Below are positions 53,873 through 62,565 of a stretch of 64,000 nt of DNA, piece after piece. The stretch spans positions 1 to 64,000 of the forward strand of contig NZ_CAJYEB010000034.1 in the NCBI RefSeq assembly GCF_913773735.1, given 5' to 3'. Made by a program: the position numbers and the translations under genes. Origin of the DNA: an uncultured Massilia sp. Its GTDB lineage: Bacteria; Pseudomonadota; Gammaproteobacteria; Burkholderiales; Burkholderiaceae_D. The stretch's first letter is position 1, and the number at the start of each line of letters is the position of its first letter. Below the pieces are notes generated by a model. That model was not told the DNA's origin and did not search any database. It was given only the letters and a program-made list of their open reading frames with translations.

Positions 53873-56791
53873 TCACGCGAAGCGGCGCGGCTCGCCGCCG
53901 CCGAACAGGTTGCTCGTGCAGCGGCCGCACAGGCCGGGGTGGGCGTGGTCGTGGCCGACGTCGGCGCGGTAGTGCCAGCAGCGCTCGCACTTGGGCGCCT
54001 GCGACGGCGTGACGGCCACGGCTTCGGCGGCCGCGTCCGCGACCCGCTCGACGCTCGCCTGCGAGGTGATGAAGACGAACTTCAGGTCGTCGTCCAGGCT
54101 GGCCAGCGCCGCGTACTTGTCGCCCGCGGCCTTGAGCGCCAGTTCCGCCTGCAGCGAGGAGCCGATGGCGCCGGACGCGCGCACCTCTTCGAGCTGCTTG
54201 GTGACGTCGGCGCGCACGGCGCGCAGCAGCGCGTACTTGTCCAGCAGGGCGGCGCTGTCAGCGATCTCCGGGAAGGTCCACAGCGTCTGCGTGAAGATGG
54301 TCTCGTCGCTGTCCGCGAACGCCTTCTCGCCCGCGAACACGGCCCACGCTTCCTCGGCCGTGAACGACAGGATCGGCGCCATCACGCGCAGCAGGCTGTG
54401 CGCGATGTGCCACAGCGCGGTCTGGGCCGAGCGGCGCGCGACGGAATCGACGCCGGTCGTGTACAGGCGGTCCTTCAGGATGTCGAGGTAAAAGCCGCCC
54501 AGGTCTTCCGAGCAGAAGTTCTGCAGGCGCGCCACCACCGGGTGGAATTCGTAGCGCTCGAAGTGGGCGGCCACGTCCGCCTGCAGGCGCGCGGTCTCGG
54601 CCAGCGCGTAGCGGTCGATCTCGACCATGTCCGCGACCGGCACGGCATGGGTCGCGGGGTCGAAGTCCGAGGTGTTCGCCAGCAGGAAGCGCAGCGTGTT
54701 GCGGATGCGGCGGTAGGATTCCGTCACGCGCTTGAGGATTTCCTCGCCGATCGACAGCTCGCCCGTGTAGTCGGTCGAGGCCACCCACAGGCGCAGGATG
54801 TCGGCGCCGAGGGTGTCGGAGATCTTCTGCGGCGCCAGCGTATTGCCCAGCGACTTCGACATCTTCTTGCCGTTCTCGTCGACGGTGAAGCCGTGCGTCA
54901 GCAGCGCCTTGTACGGCGGGCGGCCGTTGAGCATCGAGGAGGTCAGCAGCGAGGAGTGGAACCAGCCGCGGTGCTGGTCCGAGCCTTCCAGGTACAGGTC
55001 GGCCGGGAACGCCAGCTGTTCCTTGTGCGAGCCGCGCAGCACGGTCTGGTGCGTGGTGCCCGAATCGAACCATACGTCGAGCGTGTCGCGGTTCTTTTCG
55101 TAGATGTCGGCGTCGTCGCCGAGCAGCTCGCGGGCATCCAGCTTGTGCCAGGCGTCGATGCCGTTCGCTGCGATCAGCTTGGCCACCTGTTCCAGCAGTT
55201 CCGGGGTGCGCGGGTGCAGCTCGCCCGTCTCCTTGTGGATGAAGAAGGCCATCGGCACGCCCCACTGGCGCTGGCGCGACAGGGTCCAGTCCGGACGGTT
55301 GGCGATCATGCCGTGCAGGCGCGCCTGGCCCCAGTCGGGGAAGAACCGGGTCTGCTCGATGCCGGCCAGCGCGGTCTCGCGCAGCGTGGGACCGCCATCC
55401 TTCGGGGTCACGTCCATGCCGGCGAACCACTGGCTGGTGGCGCGGTAGACGATCGGGGTCTTGTGGCGCCAGCAGTGCATGTAGCTGTGGTCGAACATCT
55501 TCAGTTCGAACAGGGCGCCGGCATCGGTCAGCGCGGCGCAGATCGGCTTGGAGGCTTCCCATATCGTCATGCCGCCGAACAGCGGCAGCGTCGAGGCGAA
55601 GCGGCCGTCGCCCATCACCGGCTTGAGGATCTCGTCGTCCTTCATGCCGTGCGCCTTGCAGGACTGGAAGTCTTCCAGGCCGTAGGCCGGGGCCGAGTGC
55701 ACGACGCCGGTGCCGCTGTCGGTCGTGACGTAGTCGGCCAGGTAGACCGGCGAGGTGCGGTCGTAGAACGGGTCGGCCGCGTGCAGCGGGTGCTTGAAGC
55801 GGATGCCGGCCAGGTTCGCGCCGGCGGTCTCGGCGACGATCGCGCCTTCCAGCTTGTAGCGCTGCAGGACGCCTTCTGCCAGGTCCTTCGCCACCACCAG
55901 CAGCAGCGGCCGGCCGTCGCGTTCGGCCCGCACCAGCGCGTAGGTCACTTCCGGGTGCACGTTCAGCGCCTGGTTGGACGGGATGGTCCACGGGGTCGTC
56001 GTCCAGATGACGATGAAGCCGTCGCCTTCCGGCAGTTGCGCCAGGCCGAACGCCTGCGCCAGCTTGTCGCTTTCCGCGAACGGGAAGCCGACGTCGATCG
56101 CCGGGTCGCGCTTGTCCTGGTATTCGACTTCCGCCTCGGCCAGCGCCGAGCCGCAGTCGAAGCACCAGTTCACCGGCTTCAGGCCGCGGTAGACGTAACC
56201 CTTTTCCAGCAGCGTGCCGAGGGCGCGCAGCTCGTCGGCCTCGTTACCGTAGGCCATGGTCATGTACGGGTTGTCCCACTCGCCCAGCACGCCCAGGCGG
56301 ATGAAGCCGGCGCGCTGGCGGTCGATCTGCTCGAGCGCATAGGCGCGCGCTTTCTGCAGCACCTCGGCGGTCGGCAGGTTCTTGCCGAACTGCTTCTCGA
56401 TCTGGATCTCGATCGGCATGCCGTGGCAATCCCAGCCCGGCACGTAGGGCGCGTCGAAGCCGGCCATCGTGCGCGACTTGACGACCATGTCCTTCAGGAT
56501 CTTGTTGACGGCGTGGCCCAGGTGGATGTCGCCGTTGGCGTACGGCGGACCGTCGTGCAGGATGAACTTCGGCCGGCCGGCCGCGGCCTTGCGCACGCGC
56601 TCGTAGATCTTCTTGTCCTGCCATTGCTTGACCCAGCCCGGCTCGCGCTTGGCAAGGTCGCCGCGCATCGGGAACGGGGTGTCGGTCATGTTGACCGGGT
56701 ATTTGCTGTCGGGCTTCTGGGCTGGCTTGCCCTGCTTCTGGCCCTGTTTCTGGCCCTGCGGTTGGCCTTGGCCTGGTTTGGTATCGGACAT
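53873..56791 (-). CDS. ileS: Isoleucyl-tRNA synthetase
   Basis: The 972-residue class Ia synthetase has the HIGH motif as '[11 protein letters not shown]' (~87-97), the editing domain (~200-400, '[14 protein letters not shown]' and '[14 protein letters not shown]'), KMSKS in '[10 protein letters not shown]', and a C-terminal zinc finger CERC...CGRC. The N-terminus carries an extra ~28 residues of Gln/Gly/Lys repeats ('[16 protein letters not shown]') before the conserved '[12 protein letters not shown]'. Probably starts the ileS-lspA-coaBC-dut cluster with ribF upstream. Confidence 0.97.
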   Translation of the reverse strand: MSDTKPGQGQPQGQKQGQKQGKPAQKPDSKYPVNMTDTPFPMRGDLAKREPGWVKQWQDKKIYERVRKAAAGRPKFILHDGPPYANGDIHLGHAVNKILKDMVVKSRTMAGFDAPYVPGWDCHGMPIEIQIEKQFGKNLPTAEVLQKARAYALEQIDRQRAGFIRLGVLGEWDNPYMTMAYGNEADELRALGTLLEKGYVYRGLKPVNWCFDCGSALAEAEVEYQDKRDPAIDVGFPFAESDKLAQAFGLAQLPEGDGFIVIWTTTPWTIPSNQALNVHPEVTYALVRAERDGRPLLLVVAKDLAEGVLQRYKLEGAIVAETAGANLAGIRFKHPLHAADPFYDRTSPVYLADYVTTDSGTGVVHSAPAYGLEDFQSCKAHGMKDDEILKPVMGDGRFASTLPLFGGMTIWEASKPICAALTDAGALFELKMFDHSYMHCWRHKTPIVYRATSQWFAGMDVTPKDGGPTLRETALAGIEQTRFFPDWGQARLHGMIANRPDWTLSRQRQWGVPMAFFIHKETGELHPRTPELLEQVAKLIAANGIDAWHKLDARELLGDDADIYEKNRDTLDVWFDSGTTHQTVLRGSHKEQLAFPADLYLEGSDQHRGWFHSSLLTSSMLNGRPPYKALLTHGFTVDENGKKMSKSLGNTLAPQKISDTLGADILRLWVASTDYTGELSIGEEILKRVTESYRRIRNTLRFLLANTSDFDPATHAVPVADMVEIDRYALAETARLQADVAAHFERYEFHPVVARLQNFCSEDLGGFYLDILKDRLYTTGVDSVARRSAQTALWHIAHSLLRVMAPILSFTAEEAWAVFAGEKAFADSDETIFTQTLWTFPEIADSAALLDKYALLRAVRADVTKQLEEVRASGAIGSSLQAELALKAAGDKYAALASLDDDLKFVFITSQASVERVADAAAEAVAVTPSQAPKCERCWHYRADVGHDHAHPGLCGRCTSNLFGGGEPRRFA

Positions 56792-56873
56792 GGTGTTTTC
56801 TAAGGTGGACTGCTGTTGTTCGTGACGATGGATCGTGCCGGGGCCACGGGAGCCGCGGCCGGGGAGTCCACGT

Positions 56874-57845
56874 TCAAATTCGGTCGGTGGCCGTGGTGGC
56901 GCCGTCGCGCCGGGCGAACCAGGCGCGCGCCTGGCGCGCGTCCTGCTCGATGGCGGCCGTCAGGGTGGGCAGGTCGACGTATTTTTCCTCGTCGCGCAGC
57001 TTGGCCAGGAATTCGACGCGCACCAGCTTGCCGTAGCAGGCCTGGTGCCAGTCGAACACGTGCACTTCGAGCAGCGTGCGGCCCGCGTCCTCGACGGTCG
57101 GGCGCACGCCCAGGCTGGCGACGGCCGGCAGCGGATGGTCGGCCAGGCCGTGCACCTGCACGACGAAGATGCCGGCCAGGGCAGGGCGGTGCGCCACGCG
57201 CAGGTTCAGCGTGGGAAAGCCCAGCGTGCGGCCCAGCTTGGCGCCGTGGATCACGTGGCCGGACATCGCGTACGGGTGGCCCAGCAGGGCGCGGGTCGCG
57301 TCGAAGTCGGCGGCGGCCAGCGCGGCGCGCACGGCCGAGGAAGAGATGCGGGTGGCATCGTGCAGCACGGCGGGCAGGCTGTGCACGTCGAAACCGTGCT
57401 GCTTGCCGGCCTCGGCCAGCAGCGCGACGTTGCCGGCGCGCCGTGCGCCGTAGCAGAAGTCGTCGCCGACCATCAGCCATTTCACGTGCAGGCCGTCGAC
57501 CAGTACGTGCTGGGTGAAGGCCTGCGGCGACATGGCCGCGAAATGCTCGTTGAAGTGTTCGACGATGACGCGGTCGACGCCGGCGTTCTCCAGCGATTCG
57601 AGCTTGTCGCGCAGGTTGGCGATGCGCGCGGGCGCTTTCGACGGGTCGTTCGCGCGCTGGGCGAAGTATTCGCGCGGATGCGGCTCGAAGGTCATCACGG
57701 CGGCTTCCAGCCCGAGGCGGCGCGCGTTCGCGGTCACGTGGGCCAGCAGCGCCTGGTGTCCGCGGTGGACACCATCGAAGTTGCCGATCGTGAGTGCGCA
57801 CGGGGCGCGCGCCCTGTCGTTGGGAAGTCCGCGGAATACCTTCAT
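56874..57845 (-). CDS. ribF: Bifunctional riboflavin kinase/FAD synthetase
   Basis: The 323-residue enzyme makes FMN then FAD. The N-terminal nucleotidyltransferase has '[17 protein letters not shown]' (~17-33, HxGH type) and '[11 protein letters not shown]'; the C-terminal riboflavin kinase has '[13 protein letters not shown]' (PTAN-like), 'GIFVVQVHG' and '[11 protein letters not shown]'. Start at 57845 gives the usual length. It ends 82 nt before ileS, matching the ribF-ileS-lspA order of many Gammaproteobacteria and Burkholderiales. Confidence 0.96.
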   Translation of the reverse strand: MKVFRGLPNDRARAPCALTIGNFDGVHRGHQALLAHVTANARRLGLEAAVMTFEPHPREYFAQRANDPSKAPARIANLRDKLESLENAGVDRVIVEHFNEHFAAMSPQAFTQHVLVDGLHVKWLMVGDDFCYGARRAGNVALLAEAGKQHGFDVHSLPAVLHDATRISSSAVRAALAAADFDATRALLGHPYAMSGHVIHGAKLGRTLGFPTLNLRVAHRPALAGIFVVQVHGLADHPLPAVASLGVRPTVEDAGRTLLEVHVFDWHQACYGKLVRVEFLAKLRDEEKYVDLPTLTAAIEQDARQARAWFARRDGATTATDRI

Positions 57846-57964
57846 TCGATGTTCGTGCTTCTGGCGAAATACCAGATTATACGGCAAGTGGGTTATTGCA
57901 TATCCACATGCTGGAAATGCAAGAGCTGCACGATCCGCCGGGAACATGGCCGGCGCCACAAAAA

Positions 57965-58047
57965 CGTCGTCCCCGCGGAGGCGGGACCCAATTTGCACGC
58001 GTTTCGATAACGCCGAGAAATCGGGTCCCCGCCTGCGCGGGGACGAC
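57965..58047. repeat. REP-like inverted repeat pair, family R3 copy C
   Basis: Left unit CGTCGTCCCCGCGGAGGCGG, then GACCCAATTT; right unit GGGTCCCCGCCTGCG ending in GGGGACGAC. Between ribF start and the TPR gene stop. The variant with GTCGTCCCC is closer to copy A than to copy B at its outer ends. Confidence 0.85.
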
Positions 58048-58066
58048 ATGGGCAACCGCCGGCGGA

Positions 58067-59296
58067 TTACTGTGCCGGGCGGTTGATCGCCATGATGTAG
58101 TAGCGTGCCAGGTCGGCCGCGCCGTCCTTGCCGCCCACGGTCTTGAGCGTGTTGATGGCTTGCTGCTTCTTGCCGGCGGTGGCATACGCCTCGCCCAGGT
58201 GCAGCTTGGCGTCTTCCGGATACTTCAGCTTGCCGGACTTGATCGCGCTTTCCATCATCTTCAGGCCCTTGTCGGCCTGGCCCGCCTGCACCAGCGCATA
58301 GCCCAGCTGCGCTAGGCCGTCCTGGTCGCCCAGCTTGACCATCTCGGCTTCGGCCGCGACCGCGCCCGTGGTCTGCTCGCTCAGGGTCTTATCGGCCAGG
58401 TCCTTCAGGCGCTTGTGGCGTTCGGCTTCCGGACCGGTGCCCAGTGCGCCGGCCTTGTAGCCCTTGTCGATGACCTTGACGGCTTCGGCCGGGGCCTTGG
58501 CTTGCAGCACCAGCTGGGCCATCTCCATGAATTCGCTCGGCTTCTTCATGAGGTTGTTGGCCAGCTTCAGGCGGTAGACGTCCACCTGCAGGCGGCCGGC
58601 GAAGCCCGGCTTGCCCTGCACGCGGTTCAGCAGGTCGGTCCAGTACTGGGCCTTCGGATAGTTGGCGGCCAGCTTCTCGATCGTGTTGACGTAGCCTGCC
58701 TTGTCGTTCTTCTTGAGCTGGATGTTGGCCAGCATGCCCAATTCGTCTTCCGACAGGCGGCCGGACTTCTCGGCATTGCGCAGCTCGTTCTCGAGCGCGG
58801 CCACGTTACCCTGCTTGTAATAGTTCTGCATCAGGTAGGCGCGCAGCTTCGGATCGTTGCGTTCCTTCAGCTGGCGCTCGATGGCGGCGTTGGCCTTGTT
58901 CAGGTCGCCGGCGCGCATGTAGATGCCGATCAGGCCTTCCGAGAACTGGGCCTTTTCGTTGGCGGACAGCTTGCCGGAGGCGATCAGGAACTCGAAGGCC
59001 TTGGCGGCCGTGTCGTAGTCGCCTGCGGCCGAGGCGGCGCCGGCGCGGGTGCGTTCGATCAGGTATTGTTCGTTCGGGGTCTTGCCGCTGACGCCGTCGA
59101 GTTGGCGCAGCGTGGCGAGCGCTTCCTTGTTCTTGCCCGCTTTCATCTGTTGCTGGGCTTGCTGCAGCGGTTTGCCCACTTCAGCGCGGAGGGTTTCGGC
59201 AGCGTGGACCGGTGCCAGGCCAACCACCGGAGCGGCGGCGGTGAATCCGAGTGCGGCCAGTGCGAGGCCGAGGTGTGCGAGGCGGAACTTGGACAT
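58067..59296 (-). CDS. Tetratricopeptide repeat protein of the TonB cluster
   Basis: The 409-residue exported protein has a signal peptide (~1-32, ending 'HAAET'), then helical TPR-like pairs across the whole length, for example 'QQQMKAGKNKEALATLRQL', 'AGDYDTAAKAFEFLI' and 'LGDQDGLAQLGYALVQAGQADKGLKMME' (in part). Similar TPR proteins follow exbD in several Betaproteobacteria; a role in assembling or sensing the ExbBD-TonB complex is inferred. The stem at 59322-59346 separates it from exbD2, so it may be less expressed. Confidence 0.82.
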   Translation of the reverse strand: MSKFRLAHLGLALAALGFTAAAPVVGLAPVHAAETLRAEVGKPLQQAQQQMKAGKNKEALATLRQLDGVSGKTPNEQYLIERTRAGAASAAGDYDTAAKAFEFLIASGKLSANEKAQFSEGLIGIYMRAGDLNKANAAIERQLKERNDPKLRAYLMQNYYKQGNVAALENELRNAEKSGRLSEDELGMLANIQLKKNDKAGYVNTIEKLAANYPKAQYWTDLLNRVQGKPGFAGRLQVDVYRLKLANNLMKKPSEFMEMAQLVLQAKAPAEAVKVIDKGYKAGALGTGPEAERHKRLKDLADKTLSEQTTGAVAAEAEMVKLGDQDGLAQLGYALVQAGQADKGLKMMESAIKSGKLKYPEDAKLHLGEAYATAGKKQQAINTLKTVGGKDGAADLARYYIMAINRPAQ

Positions 59297-59321
59297 TAGC
59301 GAATATCTTTCTTCAAAATAG

Positions 59322-59346
59322 ACACGGCAGGGAAACCCTGCCGTGT
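59322..59346 (-). terminator. Strong hairpin between exbD2 and the TPR gene
   Basis: ACACGGCAGGG pairs perfectly with CCCTGCCGTGT around an AAA loop; on the minus strand it is followed by CTATTTTG. It starts 20 nt after the exbD2 stop and ends 26 nt before the TPR start, so it is likely a partial terminator inside the operon. Confidence 0.7.
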
Positions 59347-59365
59347 TCATTATAGCCAAAGCGAA

Positions 59366-59797
59366 TTACTGGAACTGTTCGTTACCGACCATACCGATCT
59401 TGGTAACGCCCAGACGCTGTGCCGTCGCCATGACGCCAGCGACCACCTTGTACTCGACCAGCTTGTTGGGACGGAGGTGAACTTCCGGCTGGTTCGGCAT
59501 CGCGGCGATGCTGTTCATCTTGGCTTCCAGGGACGGACGGTCAGGAATCGTCTGGCCATCCCACAGGATCGTGCCGTCGAAGTCGACATCGATCGTCACC
59601 ACTTGCGGCTTCTCGGTCTGCGGTGGCGGATTGCCCACCGGCATGTTCAGATTGACCGAGTGGTTTTGTCGCGGAATCGTGATGATCATCATGATGATCA
59701 GAACGAGCAGGACGTCGATCAGCGGCGTCATGTTCATTTCGATCATCGGTTCCGGATCGGCTCCCTTGGCGGAGCCTGAACCTACGTTCATACCCAT
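59366..59797 (-). CDS. exbD: ExbD-family proton-channel subunit (second copy)
   Basis: The 143-residue protein has a single N-terminal transmembrane helix 'NMTPLIDVLLVLIIMMIITIP' (in part) with the essential Asp (~27), then a periplasmic domain ending 'ATAQRLGVTKIGMVGN'. ExbD couples proton flow to TonB. It differs from the first ExbD by a Pro/Gln-rich linker after the helix. Two exbD genes in one cluster are known from Xanthomonas, where the second serves special functions. Confidence 0.93.
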   Translation of the reverse strand: MGMNVGSGSAKGADPEPMIEMNMTPLIDVLLVLIIMMIITIPRQNHSVNLNMPVGNPPPQTEKPQVVTIDVDFDGTILWDGQTIPDRPSLEAKMNSIAAMPNQPEVHLRPNKLVEYKVVAGVMATAQRLGVTKIGMVGNEQFQ

Positions 59798-59825
59798 GCT
59801 GTTTCCTTTCTAATGTTGGGGACGC

Positions 59826-59868
59826 GGATGGCGCCTTTCAAGCCCGCCGGGCATGCCCGGCGCCATCC
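59826..59868. repeat. Intercistronic hairpin between the two exbD genes
   Basis: GGATGGCGCC (59826-59835) pairs with GGCGCCATCC (59859-59868); the loop itself contains the palindrome GCCGGGCATGCCCGGC. It may set the expression ratio of the two exbD genes through mRNA processing. Confidence 0.6.
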
Positions 59869-59884
59869 CTGGGGCTATCTGCTA

Positions 59885-60313
59885 TCAGCCCTTGTCCGGC
59901 GGTTCGATCACGAAACCGACCTTCTGTACCCCAGCACGCTGTGCCGTGTAGATCACCCGGCCGATCGCTTCGTAGCGGGTCGCCTGGTCGCCGCGCACCT
60001 TGACGGCCGGTTGCGGCACCTTCACCGACTGCTCCGCGAAGAACTTGAACAGTTCATCCGTGTTAGCGATGTGGGTCTGGTTCCAGTACATCTCGCCTTC
60101 TGCGTTGACGGTGATGTTGATATCTTCCGGCTTGGTCTTGGTGACCTGGTTCGTTTCGACTGGCAGATTAACCTTTTGCAGCTTCAGGACCACCGGGCTG
60201 GTGATCAGGAAGATGATAAGGAGAACCAACATGATGTCGACGAGCGGCGTCGTGTTGATCTCTGACATGACGGCATCATCATCTCCGGAATCGGAGCCGA
60301 CACTCATTGCCAT
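59885..60313 (-). CDS. exbD: ExbD-family proton-channel subunit (first copy)
   Basis: The 142-residue protein has the helix 'NTTPLVDIMLVLLIIFLITSP' (in part) with the conserved Asp, then a periplasmic domain with 'VKVRGDQATRYEAIGRVIYTAQRAG', a standard ExbD/TolR fold. It starts 3 nt after exbB stops and should be the main partner of ExbB in energising TonB-dependent uptake. Confidence 0.95.
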   Translation of the reverse strand: MAMSVGSDSGDDDAVMSEINTTPLVDIMLVLLIIFLITSPVVLKLQKVNLPVETNQVTKTKPEDINITVNAEGEMYWNQTHIANTDELFKFFAEQSVKVPQPAVKVRGDQATRYEAIGRVIYTAQRAGVQKVGFVIEPPDKG

Positions 60314-60316
60314 GAT

Positions 60317-61249
60317 TTAGCCCACTTTCTTGGTGCCCGCAGCGGCACGTGCAGCGTCCGAGGTCGACATGGCGCCCGAGATCAGGACCGAGTGCACGTC
60401 GGCGCTGAACGAACGGATGTCTTCCATGGCTGCCTTGTTGCGGCGGACCAGCCAGTTGTAACCCAGAACTGCCGGAACGGCGACGAACAGACCGAAGGCG
60501 GTCATGATCAGCGCTTCACCCACCGGACCTGCGACCTTGTCGATCGAGGCGTTACCCGACATGCCGATGGCGGTCAGTGCGTTGTAGATGCCCCAGACGG
60601 TACCGAACAGACCGATGAACGGCGAGGTCGAACCGACGGTTGCCAGGAACGACAGGCCATCCTGCAGGCGCGACTGGACCTTGTCCACCGAGCGCTGGAT
60701 CTGCATGGTCACCCAGGTCGACAGGTCGATCTGCTCGAGCAGGGCGCCGTCGTGGTGCTGGGTTGCCTTGGTGCCGGTTTCGGCGATGAAGCGGAACGGC
60801 GAACCTTCCTTCAGTTGTGCCGAGCCGGCGGCGATCGACGGTGCCTTCCAGAACTTCTGGGTGGTTTCCTTCGACTGGCGCATCACCTTGGCCTGGTCCA
60901 GCAGCTTGGTGATGATGATGTACCACGAACCCATCGACATCAGCGACAGGATGATGATGGTGCCCTTGTTGACGAAGTCGCCTTCGGCCCACATCGCGCC
61001 GATGCCATACGGGTTGTGCACTTCTTCCTTGGCGCCTGCTGGAGCGGCTGCCGGGGCGGCGCCGTCGGCCGGGGCGGCGGCGGCGGCGTCAGCGGCCGGT
61101 GCCGGTGCAGCGGCGTCGGCCGGTGCGCTTGCCGCCGGAGCTGCAGCCTGGTCCTGGGCGAAGGCCGGTGCGGAGACCAGGGCCGATGCCGCAGTTACCG
61201 AGAACAGGACTGCCGCCAGCATAGCGGACAAACGGGTATTCTTAAACAT
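60317..61249 (-). CDS. exbB: ExbB-family proton-channel subunit
   Basis: The 310-residue protein has a signal-like N-terminus, an Ala/Pro-rich periplasmic segment (~32-75), and three transmembrane helices: one at ~95-115 and the family pair near ~205-230 and ~250-275 ('FLATVGSTSPFIGLFGTVWGIYNAL' in part, 'GEALIMTAFGLFVAVPAVLGYN'). It belongs to MotA/TolQ/ExbB. The extended N-terminus is the form seen in Betaproteobacteria and Xanthomonas. It lies between tonB and exbD. Confidence 0.93.
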   Translation of the reverse strand: MFKNTRLSAMLAAVLFSVTAASALVSAPAFAQDQAAAPAASAPADAAAPAPAADAAAAAPADGAAPAAAPAGAKEEVHNPYGIGAMWAEGDFVNKGTIIILSLMSMGSWYIIITKLLDQAKVMRQSKETTQKFWKAPSIAAGSAQLKEGSPFRFIAETGTKATQHHDGALLEQIDLSTWVTMQIQRSVDKVQSRLQDGLSFLATVGSTSPFIGLFGTVWGIYNALTAIGMSGNASIDKVAGPVGEALIMTAFGLFVAVPAVLGYNWLVRRNKAAMEDIRSFSADVHSVLISGAMSTSDAARAAAGTKKVG

Positions 61250-61333
61250 GCTTCCTCCAAAATTATAAAATAGACAGTTCGCTGAACTAATGACAACGAA
61301 AATCACAAATTGAGACGGTGTAGCCGTCCCGGT

Positions 61334-61996
61334 TTATTCCAGCGTCCAGACGTACTCTACCGCTGTCCACGCCTCTTTCGGCTGACCATTCTCGGTGGCC
61401 GGCTTGAATCGGCATTTGCTCAGAGCCGTTTGAGCAGCTCGGTCCAAATCGCGGAAGCCACTCGACTTCTGCAACTTCGATTCCTTGACGGCGCCGTCGG
61501 CTGCGATCAGGAACTGAAGGGTCGTTTTACCGGTTTCTTCGTTACGCAGCGACGATTTCGGATATTCCGGGCGTGCGCAGGTATTGAAGTCGGCCACGGC
61601 CGCGGTAATGCTCGGACCCGGCGGCGCCTTGGCTGCAGGAGCGGGCGGTGCCGGAGGTGCCGGCGGTGCCAGGTCACGGGACGGCGGCGGCGTATTGGTT
61701 GCGGCGGCGATCGTGTTTTGCGGCGGCGGCGGTTGCTGCACTTGCACCTCGACCGGCGGGATGAACGGCGGCGGAGGCGCCTTCATTTCCGGCGGCGGCG
61801 GCGGCGGCGGCGTTTCCGGCGGCGGGGGCGGCTTCACTTCTTCGATCAGCTTGGTTTCCACAGCTTCGGTCACCTTGGTGACGATCCGGGTGCCGAGGCC
61901 ATTGACGATGGCCCAAGCTACCAGAACGTGCAACAGGACGACGATGGCTATGCCTGTGAAATTCTTCCCGGGGTTCTTCTCATGCGAAAAATTCAT
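61334..61996 (-). CDS. tonB: TonB energy-transducing protein
   Basis: The 220-residue protein has an N-terminal anchor helix 'FTGIAIVVLLHVLVAWAIVNGLG' (in part) with the conserved His, a proline-rich periplasmic rod (~55-125, runs of Pro up to seven), and a C-terminal TonB domain 'CARPEYPKSSLRNEETGKTTLQFLI' (in part) to 'KCRFKPATENGQPKEAWTAVEYVW'. It transmits proton motive force to outer membrane receptors. The start at 61996 follows GGAG at good spacing; 62017 or 62050 are alternatives. Confidence 0.95.
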   Translation of the reverse strand: MNFSHEKNPGKNFTGIAIVVLLHVLVAWAIVNGLGTRIVTKVTEAVETKLIEEVKPPPPPETPPPPPPPEMKAPPPPFIPPVEVQVQQPPPPQNTIAAATNTPPPSRDLAPPAPPAPPAPAAKAPPGPSITAAVADFNTCARPEYPKSSLRNEETGKTTLQFLIAADGAVKESKLQKSSGFRDLDRAAQTALSKCRFKPATENGQPKEAWTAVEYVWTLE

Positions 61997-62565
61997 GCCA
62001 TATTTCTCCAATACCATCTCTTTTTTGTTGCTACTAAACCCACTAAACACGACAAAAACCTAGGGCCGCATCCGGGACATCGAAGAATTATACCTACGAA
62101 TTCTTTTTTGCACATACATTTTTGTACCTTCAAGAAGGTGCTAACTGCCTGTAAAAACAAGTAAAGCTGGGCATCGGCAAGGTATGCGGGAAGGCGGCCC
62201 GGAACGGGCTGGAAGGGGCGTTTGAAAGCGTTGGATCGTGTCCTTTCATAATATGTGGAACGTAAGGGGAAGGGGGCACTTTGCCATATTTTCGATGCTG
62301 ATTTTATATCCTGGCGAATTACGTTTGCCGGGCGACGTGCCTTTCTACTAACTATATCCAAGTTTCATCGCCACGTGCGTACTGTTGAGCCTGCCTATAC
62401 AAGCACGGGTATAAGATGACCTTATGGCAACATCTCGCATCGCTATGGCTGACCGGACACGCCCGGGAGTAGTAGGACTACATCAAGACGGCATCGGAAG
62501 GGTGCCCAGGTTGGACACGGATGAGGCGGGAAAGTGCCCGTACCGGACGGTACGGGCGGGATGGA
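61997..62565. other. Intergenic region between tonB and spoVR
   Basis: About 570 bp with no credible gene; the frames that stay open lack coding character. It is AT-richer than the flanks and probably holds the tonB promoter. I see no clear Fur box. A GGTGC/AAGAAGG-like short repeat is not significant. Confidence 0.5.
62535..62556. terminator. Perfect hairpin downstream of spoVR
   Basis: GCCCGTACC and GGTACGGGC arms (9 bp) with a 4-nt loop, 10 nt after the SpoVR stop codon. It lacks a T-tract, so intrinsic termination is weak or Rho-dependent. Confidence 0.5.

Noticed and set aside
53108..56803. 1231-codon plus-strand ORF
   Set aside because: Antisense shadow of ileS and lspA in a GC-rich genome; sequence is rich in Arg, His, Val, Gln with no family motif.
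61993..62361. 122-codon minus-strand ORF upstream of tonB
   Set aside because: No RBS, no recognisable motif, and it contains the region expected to hold the tonB promoter.
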